11,963 nt of DNA from Clostridia bacterium (GTDB taxonomy: Bacteria; Bacillota; Clostridia; Christensenellales; Borkfalkiaceae). Below the pieces are notes generated by a model, which worked only from the letters and a program-made list of their open reading frames with translations, was not told the DNA's origin and did not search any database. Shown here in pieces: positions 7,090 through 11,963 of the stretch (the stretch's first letter is position 1; every line of letters starts with the position of its first letter). The position numbers and the translations under genes are program-made. The DNA lies in the NCBI GenBank assembly GCA_021205485.1, contig JAJPXK010000145.1, positions 1-11,963 on the forward strand, in the 5' to 3' direction.

Positions 7090-7102
7090 TACTCTTTCTC
7101 AT
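6998..7102 (-). CDS. 34-residue Ser/Lys/Gly/Cys-rich peptide coupled to rubrerythrin
   Basis: This small gene has an unknown function. The ATG at 7102 overlaps the rubrerythrin TGA as ATGA, and AAGGAG ends 5 nt upstream inside the rubrerythrin 3' end, the same coupling seen for dapA-dapB. The product is hydrophilic and basic. It begins MRKSNENSSKQSK and continues with Ser, Gly, Asn and Lys. Cysteines at 17, 25 and 33 are spaced exactly eight residues apart. The stop is TAA (7000-6998). There is no signal peptide or membrane segment. Composition and three evenly spaced cysteines suggest metal binding or redox chemistry alongside rubrerythrin, but this is inference. The sequence directly after the stop looks coding in another frame, so this may be the N-terminal part of a 65-residue protein broken by, or recoded at, a frameshift. 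Confidence 0.6.
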   Translation of the reverse strand: MRKSNENSSKQSKTSSCGGSGNKGCSGKSSKNCK

Positions 7103-7695
7103 ACTTTCTCCTTGCCGAAGGGCAGATTCAGTTCAACGTACCCTTGCGAAGACTGGCAGAGGGGGCATACGTCCCATGCCTCTTTGCTGGTCATCATATG
7201 GCCGCATTCGCTGCAGATATACAGCATAGGCCGCTCGTTAGAAAATAAAGTGCCCGTCTTAAAAGCGTCGTAAAGATAATTGAATATCATTTCATGACGC
7301 TTTTCAACGTTTGCAACCATGTTAAACAGGGCTGCGACGTCTTTAAAACCTTCTTCTTCGGCCTCTTTTGCGAACGCTGGATAAATTTTTACAAATTCCG
7401 CGTGTTCGTCGGTGGCGGCAAGCCTTAAACATTCGGCTAAATCGCCGCTGTGGAAGGGATAGCCTGCGTCAATATCTATATTGTCAAGCTGTCCGCCTCT
7501 TTTGGTAAGTTCTTCAAAAAATCTTCTCGCGTGCACCGTTTCGTTCTTTGCGAGCGAGCGGATTGCGTCCGCTAAAGTGGCGTATCCCTGCTGAGTAGCC
7601 ATGCGGGCGATAAGCTGGTAGCGCATGCCCGCCTGAGATTCACCGGCAAAGCTTCTCGCAAGATTTTTATAAGTTTTAGTTTCGTCGAACTGCAT
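7099..7695 (-). CDS. rubrerythrin
   Basis: Rubrerythrin is a cytoplasmic non-haem diiron peroxidase that reduces hydrogen peroxide in anaerobes, taking electrons through its own rubredoxin domain. The product is 198 residues, normal length. The N-terminal four-helix domain supplies the iron ligands: E19 in AGESQAG, E52 and H55 in NETVH, E97 and E100 in DEHAEF, and E131 and H134 in NVEKRHE. The C-terminal rubredoxin-like domain holds Fe(Cys)4 as CSEC (161-164) and CPLC (177-180). The ATG at 7695 is chosen over the adjacent TTG at 7698. GGAGG (7707-7703) lies 7 nt upstream of it, and the product then begins MQFDETKTYKNL as in relatives. A tiny cysteine-containing gene overlaps its stop codon. 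It is divergent from the acyltransferase gene, and an inverted repeat at 7759-7776 is a possible operator. Confidence 0.97.
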   Translation of the reverse strand: MQFDETKTYKNLARSFAGESQAGMRYQLIARMATQQGYATLADAIRSLAKNETVHARRFFEELTKRGGQLDNIDIDAGYPFHSGDLAECLRLAATDEHAEFVKIYPAFAKEAEEEGFKDVAALFNMVANVEKRHEMIFNYLYDAFKTGTLFSNERPMLYICSECGHMMTSKEAWDVCPLCQSSQGYVELNLPFGKEKV

Positions 7696-7758
7696 CAATA
7701 ACCCTCCGTAACAGTATTTTGTACCGTTTTAAATTAGCTTATACAATTAGTTGTGTTC

Positions 7759-7776
7759 CATATTTTAGAAAATATG
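7759..7776. promoter_or_regulatory. inverted repeat CATATTTT-AG-AAAATATG, candidate operator
   Basis: A perfect 8-2-8 palindrome lies 64 bp upstream of the rubrerythrin start, in the region shared with the divergent acyltransferase. Position and symmetry suit a dimeric repressor, and peroxide regulators often control rubrerythrins. It does not match the PerR consensus (7-1-7, TTATAAT type) well, and AT-rich DNA yields such palindromes by chance. Confidence 0.3.
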
Positions 7777-7822
7777 TAAAAAAGCAAAACTCAGGGGCGA
7801 AAAAATAAAAAAATTTAAAGAA

Positions 7823-7852
7823 TTTACGTTTTTGTAACAAAAAATTTATATT
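7823..7852 (+). promoter_or_regulatory. possible promoter with overlapping 7-1-7 inverted repeat
   Basis: TTTACG (7823-7828) and TATATT (7847-7852) with an 18-bp spacer could form a sigma-A promoter for the acyltransferase, 57 bp before its start. Inside the spacer is the perfect inverted repeat TTTTTGT-A-ACAAAAA (7829-7843), which could be an operator. The region is very AT-rich, so other hexamer pairs can be drawn and this one is not secure. Confidence 0.3.
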
Positions 7853-7908
7853 AAGTTAATGTAAAAGGATTATAAATTAAAATAGAGAATGGAAAAGGAG
7901 GCGGCGTA

Positions 7909-8856
7909 ATGCAAAAGACTTATTACTACACAGACGAACTTAATGACGATTTTGCAAACACGCATATCGAAACCAAGACTTTGCCCGAAGACTACAATTT
8001 CGTTCCTAAGTCAAAGGGGTGGAAGGTAGTTCGCTTATTAGTTTACAGAATGATTGTAACCCCTATAATCAAGCTTGTAAAGGTGTTTTCGGGTACAAAA
8101 ATTAAAAATAAACAGGTGTTAAAGCCCTATAAAAAGCAAGGCGCCTATATCTACGGCAACCACACGGGCTATGCGAACGACGCCTTTATGCCTACCGAAG
8201 TCGCCTTCCCCCGTACGGCCGATATTGTGGTAAATCCCGACGCGGTGTCTATAAAATTCGTAGGCGGCATAGTTAAAGCCTGCGGCGGCATTCCCGTGCC
8301 CGACAGCGTCCGCGGTTTAAAACGTTTTACGGCCGACCTTGACTACGCTATAGAAAATAAACACTGGATAGCCATATACCCCGAAGCTCACATCTGGCCT
8401 TACTATACGGGCATACGCCCCTACGGCGCCGCCTCGTTCAAATATCCCGCAAAGAGCGGAACGCCCGTATTTTCTTATACCACGGTGCATAAAAAGAGGA
8501 TGTTCTTTAAAAAACCGAGGAGGGTGGTGTATATAGACGGCCCCTTCTTCGCCGACCAGAGCCTGCCGCTTAAACAGCGTACGCAAAAGCTCCGCGACGA
8601 GGTGTACGCCGCCATGTGCGAAAGGGCCAAGCTTACCACAAAGGAGTATGTAAGCTACGTAAAGCTTACAGACCCTCACATAGCTGACGTTCTGAACAAT
8701 ATGCAGAAAAATAAAAAGCGGGCGCCGTTTTTCCCTAAAAAACGCAGGGAGATGCGGGCGTTCATAGACGAAATGTGCAAGGAATACGGCGTTTCAAACG
8801 CGAACGATTATTCCGATTACGACCAGCAGACGGCGGAAAGCGTATCTGAAAATTAA
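7909..8856 (+). CDS. PlsC-like lysophospholipid acyltransferase family protein
   Basis: A probable membrane-associated O-acyltransferase related to 1-acylglycerol-3-phosphate acyltransferase (PlsC). The acceptor is not determined. The product is 315 residues, longer than typical PlsC (about 200-250) because of an N-terminal extension of roughly 75 residues and a charged C-terminal tail after about 220. A hydrophobic stretch near 41-60 may bind the membrane. Motif I reads GNHTGYANDAF (83-93), so the expected H-x4-D has N90 in register with D91 beside it. The block GGIPVPDSVRGLKRF (126-140) and the acceptor-site motif YPEAHIWPYYTGIRPYG (157-173), equivalent to FPEGTRS, follow. GPFF (211-214) resembles motif IV. 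AAGGAGG at 7895-7901, 7 nt from the ATG, fixes the start. It is transcribed alone, ending at the terminator at 8875-8898. Confidence 0.85.
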   Translation: MQKTYYYTDELNDDFANTHIETKTLPEDYNFVPKSKGWKVVRLLVYRMIVTPIIKLVKVFSGTKIKNKQVLKPYKKQGAYIYGNHTGYANDAFMPTEVAFPRTADIVVNPDAVSIKFVGGIVKACGGIPVPDSVRGLKRFTADLDYAIENKHWIAIYPEAHIWPYYTGIRPYGAASFKYPAKSGTPVFSYTTVHKKRMFFKKPRRVVYIDGPFFADQSLPLKQRTQKLRDEVYAAMCERAKLTTKEYVSYVKLTDPHIADVLNNMQKNKKRAPFFPKKRREMRAFIDEMCKEYGVSNANDYSDYDQQTAESVSEN

Positions 8857-8874
8857 ATACAAAACCAAATTAAA

Positions 8875-8898
8875 AAAGGCAGCCGTATGGCTGCCTTT
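8875..8898. terminator. bidirectional intrinsic terminator
   Basis: AAAGGCAGCC (8875-8884) pairs with GGCTGCCTTT (8889-8898) around GTAT. Read on the minus strand, the stem is followed by a run of six to seven Ts (A-run 8872-8877), making it a strong terminator for asd-dapA-dapB. On the plus strand a shorter T run serves the acyltransferase 19 nt after its stop. Its position between convergent genes fits both uses. Confidence 0.85.
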
Positions 8899-8907
8899 CG
8901 CTGTTCT

Positions 8908-8934
8908 GTCATTCTGAGCGGAGTCGAAGGATCT
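8908..8934. repeat. short dispersed repeat unit (GTCATTCTGAGCGGAGTCGAAGGATCT)
   Basis: This 27-bp unit is of the widespread intergenic GTCATTCTGAGCG-AGTCGAAG type, related to the right end of the element at 6651-6709. It sits between the dapB stop (8944) and the terminator, so it becomes part of the dapB 3' untranslated RNA. Confidence 0.65.
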
Positions 8935-8943
8935 ACACAAAAT

Positions 8944-9702
8944 TTAATGCATACTCTCAAGCAGGTCGTTCATATCGTATTTGCCGGCGGGCTTTCCCGC
9001 GAGCCACTTCGCCGCCTTTATAGCCCCCGCCGCGAACACCTTTTTAGAGCGGGCGGAGTGAGAGAGTGTGATAATTTCGTCCTCGCCGCAGAACATAACT
9101 TCGTGCTCGCCTACTATGGTTCCGCCGCGTACGGCGTGTATGCCTATCTCGGCGCCGCGCTTGCCTACGCTGCCGCTTCTTCCGTTTAAGTACTGTTTTT
9201 CGCCGCCGAAGGCAGAATTTGCGCTGTCTGCGAGCATCAGGGCCGTACCCGACGGGGCGTCAACCTTTTTATTGTGGTGTTTTTCCACGATTTCTATGTC
9301 AAAGCTTTCGCCTAAAAATTCGGCGGCCTCTTTTACGAGTTTTACCAACAGGTTTACCCCGACGGAAAAATTGGCCGTCCTGAAAATCGCCGTCCGCTTT
9401 GAACACTCGTCGATATACTCAAGCTGTTCCTTGGTGTACCCCGTAGTGGCTATAACGGCGGGTATTTTATTTTTTACGCAGTACGCCATCTCGTCTTCAA
9501 GGCAGGCGGGGGAGGAGAAGTCTATCACCACGTCAACCTGTTCCTTTACGTCGTTAAATCGGGCATATGTAGGGGTCTTTCGGCTTTCGTCGGGCTTTAT
9601 GTCAACCCCGCAGACAATTTTAGCCTCGGCGTCATTTTCCAAAAGTGCGGCGATATTTTTGCCCATGTTGCCGCCTATGCCGCAAACAAGTACGTTTATC
9701 AT
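8944..9702 (-). CDS. dapB: 4-hydroxy-tetrahydrodipicolinate reductase
   Basis: DapB reduces the DapA product with NAD(P)H to tetrahydrodipicolinate, the branch leading to meso-diaminopimelate for peptidoglycan and to lysine. The product is 252 residues, within the normal range. The N-terminal Rossmann fold has the dinucleotide loop GIGGNMG at 8-14. ATTGYT is at 85-90 and NFSVGVN at 111-117. The catalytic and substrate motif is EKHHNKKVDAPSGTA (140-154), with H142, H143 and K146 corresponding to E. coli His159, His160 and Lys163. The C-terminus ends KPAGKYDMNDLL as usual. Its ATG overlaps the dapA stop as ATGA (9699-9702), so translation is probably coupled. A terminator 46-69 nt after the stop ends the unit. 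Confidence 0.97.
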   Translation of the reverse strand: MINVLVCGIGGNMGKNIAALLENDAEAKIVCGVDIKPDESRKTPTYARFNDVKEQVDVVIDFSSPACLEDEMAYCVKNKIPAVIATTGYTKEQLEYIDECSKRTAIFRTANFSVGVNLLVKLVKEAAEFLGESFDIEIVEKHHNKKVDAPSGTALMLADSANSAFGGEKQYLNGRSGSVGKRGAEIGIHAVRGGTIVGEHEVMFCGEDEIITLSHSARSKKVFAAGAIKAAKWLAGKPAGKYDMNDLLESMH

Positions 9703-10586
9703 ATCTTTTTAATCCCTAATTTTGCTATGCATTCGTCCATAATTTTCTTATGTTCGGGTTCAAGTTCGGTTAAAGGGGGGCGGGGCAGACCCGCTTCAAG
9801 CCCTATAACGTCGCAGCCGTACTTTACGGGGATAGGGTTAACCTCGGTAAAGCATGCGTCTATAAGGGGCAGGAGTTTATCTTCAAGCTCGTTGGCCCTT
9901 GAAAGGTCGCCAGCGGCTACGTACTCGTAAACCTGCTTGCACTCCTTAGGGGCAATGTTAGAGACTACCGAAATAAGCCCCGCCCCGCCTATCGCGAGGA
10001 TAGGAAGGTTAAGGTTGTCGTCGCCCGAATACAGGTCCATCTTTCCGCGTATGCGGCGCATAGTCTCGCAAATCTGCTCCATATTGCCGCAAGCCTCTTT
10101 AATGCCCGTCATGTTAGGGATGTCGGCGAGCTGTTCGGCTGTAGGGGGCAAAATGTTCACGCCTGTGCGGGCGGGAACGTTGTAAGCTATTACGGGAAGA
10201 GATGTGGCCGAGCATATCGTCTTGTAATACTCTACAATGCCCTTTTGCGTACACTTGTTGTAGTAGGGTGTAACGGCGAGCAAGCCGTCCGCCCCGAGCT
10301 TTTCGCCGAGCTTAGCCATTTCTACGGCGTGCGCGGTAGAGTTAGACCCGCAGCCGAATACGATTTTAGCTCTGCCTGCGACCTTTTCTACGGCGTAGGC
10401 CATCAGAGTCTGCTTTTCCTGCTCCGTCATTGTAGGCGGCTCGCCCGTAGTGCCTAAAACCACAAGCATATCCGTGCCGTTTGCAATCTGATACTCTATC
10501 ATTTTGCCGTAGGCATTGTAGTTAACTTCCCCGTCTTTAAAAGGCGTAACCATCGCCGTGGCGGTACCTTTAAAAAATCCTATCAT
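9699..10586 (-). CDS. dapA: 4-hydroxy-tetrahydrodipicolinate synthase
   Basis: DapA condenses pyruvate with aspartate semialdehyde, the committed step of the DAP/lysine pathway. The product is 295 residues, a typical TIM barrel. The Schiff-base lysine is K163 in TGIKEACGN. The proton-relay triad is T47 (GTTGE), Y109 (TPYYN) and Y135 (AYNVP). Substrate-binding R140 lies in PARTG. The ATG at 10586 is chosen over an upstream in-frame candidate because AGGAG (10598-10594) is 7 nt away and MIGFFKGTATAMVTPF is the family N-terminus. Residues aligned with the E. coli lysine-binding H53 and H56 are E55 and K58, so lysine feedback is probably weak or absent (inference). It is separated from upstream asd by 191 bp containing a dispersed repeat, and is coupled to dapB. 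Confidence 0.97.
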   Translation of the reverse strand: MIGFFKGTATAMVTPFKDGEVNYNAYGKMIEYQIANGTDMLVVLGTTGEPPTMTEQEKQTLMAYAVEKVAGRAKIVFGCGSNSTAHAVEMAKLGEKLGADGLLAVTPYYNKCTQKGIVEYYKTICSATSLPVIAYNVPARTGVNILPPTAEQLADIPNMTGIKEACGNMEQICETMRRIRGKMDLYSGDDNLNLPILAIGGAGLISVVSNIAPKECKQVYEYVAAGDLSRANELEDKLLPLIDACFTEVNPIPVKYGCDVIGLEAGLPRPPLTELEPEHKKIMDECIAKLGIKKI

Positions 10587-10623
10587 AAAAATTCTCCTAA
10601 AAATATACGGCGTAATCGTTTCC

Positions 10624-10725
10624 GTCATTGCGAGGGGTCTCTACCCCGTGGCAATCTCGCCCGAACGGGCGGATGGCGGAGCAACAATGCCACACAAGTT
10701 GTTTAAAAATAATAACGTTTATTCT
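10624..10725 (+). repeat. about 100-nt palindromic repeat, copy B
   Basis: This is the second copy of the element at 4848-4947, in the same plus-strand orientation although the flanking asd and dapA genes run leftward. ATTGC/GCAAT (10627-10631 and 10651-10655) encloses GGGGT/ACCCC (10634-10638 and 10643-10647). CGCCCG/CGGGCG follows at 10658-10671, then the AT-rich GTTGTT...AATAAC arm and an AACGTTTATTCT end. The central 25 or so bases differ from copy A. Together with AT-rich flanks it fills most of the asd-dapA gap. I saw no secure dapA promoter there. Confidence 0.8.
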
Positions 10726-10777
10726 TAAAAATTCACCTTATCAAAACCTCGTTAATTAAGGCATATATGCGGGGCAA

Positions 10778-11854
10778 TCAGTCAAAATATCCCTTTACGG
10801 CCAAAAGTTCGGCAAGTAGCACGGCTCCGCCTGCGGCGCCCCTTAAGGTGTTGTGCGAAAGGCCTACAAACTTGTAGTCAAAGATATTGTCCTCTCTCAG
10901 CCTTCCCGCGCATACGGCCATTCCGTTTTCGGTATTGCGGTCAAGCTTCGCCTGCGGGCGGTTGTCTTCTTCAAAGTAGTGAATAAACTGCTTAGGGGCG
11001 GAGGGCAGCTTAAGCTTTTGCGGCTCGCCCGAAAATTCTTTCCACGTCTTTAAAATTTCCTCTTTTGCAGGTTTGTTTTCAAACTTTACAAAGCAGGCCG
11101 CCGTATGCCCGTCTGACACGGGAACCCTTATGCATTGCGCGCTTATGGCGGGGGAGGAGGCGGGGATAATCTTGCCGTTTTCCAGTTTCCCCCATATTTT
11201 AAGGGGCTCCTTTTCGCTCTTTTCCTCTTCGCCGCCGATGTAGGGTATTACGTTATCCACAATTTCGGGCATTGTCTCAAATGTCTTGCCCGCCCCTGAT
11301 ATCGCCTGGTAGGTGGTGACTACCGCCTCTAAAATGCCGAATTTTTTAAGGGGATGCAAAAGGGGCACGTACGACTGCAGCGAGCAGTTGCTCTTTACGG
11401 CGATAAACCCGCGTTTTGTGCCTAAACGCTCACGCTGAGCCTTTATAACTTCTATATGGTCGGCGTTGATCTCGGGTATAACCATAGGCACGTCTTCGGT
11501 AAAGCGGTGAGCGCTGTTGTTTGAAACTATAGGGCACTCTGCCTTGGCGTAGGCGTACTCAAGAGCTTTTATCTCCTCTTTATTCATATTCACGGCGCAG
11601 AAGCAAAAGTCAACTTCCGACGAAATTTTTTGTATATCGGCTTTGGCGTCAAGCACCGTAATGTCTGCAAATTTTTCAGGCATAGGCGAAGCCATGTGCC
11701 ACCGCCTTACCGCGTCTTTATACTTTTTCCCCGCTGAAGAGGAGGATGCCGCAAGGCATTTTACTTCAAACCAGGGGTGATTTTCAAGCAAAAGCAAAAA
11801 TCTTTGCCCGACCATTCCCGTGGCGCCGATAACGCCTACATTATACTTTTTCAT
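10778..11854 (-). CDS. asd: aspartate-semialdehyde dehydrogenase, archaeal/fungal-like type
   Basis: Asd reduces aspartyl-4-phosphate to aspartate semialdehyde with NADPH, feeding DAP/lysine and threonine/methionine synthesis. The product is 358 residues. The NADP loop GATGMVGQR is at 10-18, the phosphate-binding SSSSAGK at 37-43, and the catalytic cysteine C157 in KSNCSLQ. Q183 is in TTYQAISGAG, and substrate R243 and catalytic H250 are in CIRVPVSDGHTA. The NVIPYIGGEEEKSEKEPLKI block (201-220) is the hallmark I associate with the archaeal and fungal branch rather than the common bacterial enzyme. The ATG at 11854 is chosen over an upstream in-frame candidate because AAGGAG (11865-11860) is 5 nt away and MKKYNVGVIGATG is the family start. 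A terminator-like hairpin lies 21 nt upstream, suggesting attenuation control. Confidence 0.96.
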   Translation of the reverse strand: MKKYNVGVIGATGMVGQRFLLLLENHPWFEVKCLAASSSSAGKKYKDAVRRWHMASPMPEKFADITVLDAKADIQKISSEVDFCFCAVNMNKEEIKALEYAYAKAECPIVSNNSAHRFTEDVPMVIPEINADHIEVIKAQRERLGTKRGFIAVKSNCSLQSYVPLLHPLKKFGILEAVVTTYQAISGAGKTFETMPEIVDNVIPYIGGEEEKSEKEPLKIWGKLENGKIIPASSPAISAQCIRVPVSDGHTAACFVKFENKPAKEEILKTWKEFSGEPQKLKLPSAPKQFIHYFEEDNRPQAKLDRNTENGMAVCAGRLREDNIFDYKFVGLSHNTLRGAAGGAVLLAELLAVKGYFD

Positions 11855-11875
11855 AATAACTCCTTTATTGTTAAT

Positions 11876-11906
11876 AAAAAGCCTGCCGTATAGCGCGACG
11901 GCAGAC
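11876..11906 (-). terminator. terminator hairpin in the asd leader, possible attenuator
   Basis: On the minus strand, GTCTGCCGT (11906-11898) pairs with ACGGCAGGC (11889-11881) through 9 bp with one G-U, followed at once by five Ts (11880-11876). The G-U pair marks the minus-strand orientation. Only 21 nt separate it from the asd ATG, and the ribosome site occupies part of them, leaving no room for a promoter downstream. It may end an upstream gene with readthrough, or be the expression platform of a regulated leader. Confidence 0.7.
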
Positions 11907-11936
11907 CGAAAATTGCAATCCGTAACAACCAATAGC

Positions 11937-11958
11937 GCAACACCGAAGTGACAGTTGC
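11937..11958 (-). promoter_or_regulatory. leader hairpin upstream of the asd terminator
   Basis: On the minus strand, GCAA-(CTGT)-CAC-TTCG-GTG-TTGC folds into a stem capped by a TTCG tetraloop, with a 4-nt bulge. It lies just upstream of the terminator hairpin and could be the 3' part of a structured leader that runs off the window edge. I could not match it to the lysine riboswitch or T-box from this fragment. Confidence 0.3.
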
Positions 11959-11963
11959 AAAGG

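Noticed and set aside
6879..7229. Plus-strand 116-residue open frame
   Set aside because: It is antisense to the rubrerythrin 3' end and its downstream small genes, has an Arg/Pro/Leu-rich composition with no family resemblance, and has no ribosome site.
9068..9712. Long plus-strand open frame (214 codons) across dapB
   Set aside because: It lies fully antisense to the well-supported dapB gene and is Ser/Thr/Pro-rich, as expected for an antisense shadow.
11855..11932. Upstream in-frame start for asd at 11932 (26 extra residues)
   Set aside because: The extension runs through the terminator hairpin, lacks homology to the family N-terminus, and the internal ATG at 11854 has a good ribosome site.

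Overview
The window looks like chromosomal core DNA of a Clostridia-like Firmicute with moderate GC content. The basis is the gene order plsX-rnc-smc-ftsY, strong AGGAGG-type ribosome sites, a rubrerythrin, and an intact DAP/lysine pathway block. My guess is an uncultured gut lineage near Christensenellales, because of its many short palindromic intergenic repeats. That placement is inference and was not tested.

Layout. Positions 1-5914 (+) carry the 3' end of plsX, then rnc, smc and ftsY, linking phospholipid synthesis, RNA processing, chromosome condensation and SRP-dependent membrane targeting. The acpP gene often found between plsX and rnc in this cluster is absent. A LacA/Maa-type sugar O-acetyltransferase follows at 6036-6587 (+). 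On the minus strand, 7695 down to about 6740 is a rubrerythrin transcript. It ends in a good terminator and carries at least one overlooked tiny gene: a 34-residue Ser/Lys/Gly/Cys peptide that overlaps the rubrerythrin stop by ATGA, followed in another frame by an acidic tail that also looks coding. A divergent PlsC-like acyltransferase (7909-8856, +) faces away from rubrerythrin across an AT-rich region with two inverted repeats. A bidirectional terminator at 8875-8898 separates it from the convergent asd-dapA-dapB block (minus, 11854 to 8944). These three enzymes catalyse consecutive steps from aspartyl phosphate to tetrahydrodipicolinate, supplying peptidoglycan precursor and lysine.

Between the genes lie several families of short palindromic repeats. 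One family, about 100 nt long, occurs twice (4848-4947 and 10624-10725), and the two copies show a compensatory base-pair change.

The best leads are: (1) the small genes downstream of rubrerythrin, including a likely frameshift or recoding site; (2) a terminator hairpin just upstream of the asd ribosome site with no room for a promoter in between, implying attenuation control whose sensor begins outside the window; (3) the covarying repeat pair; (4) a Ser in place of a conserved metal-binding Asp in RNase III. No phage, IS transposase, CRISPR array, tRNA or rRNA was seen.
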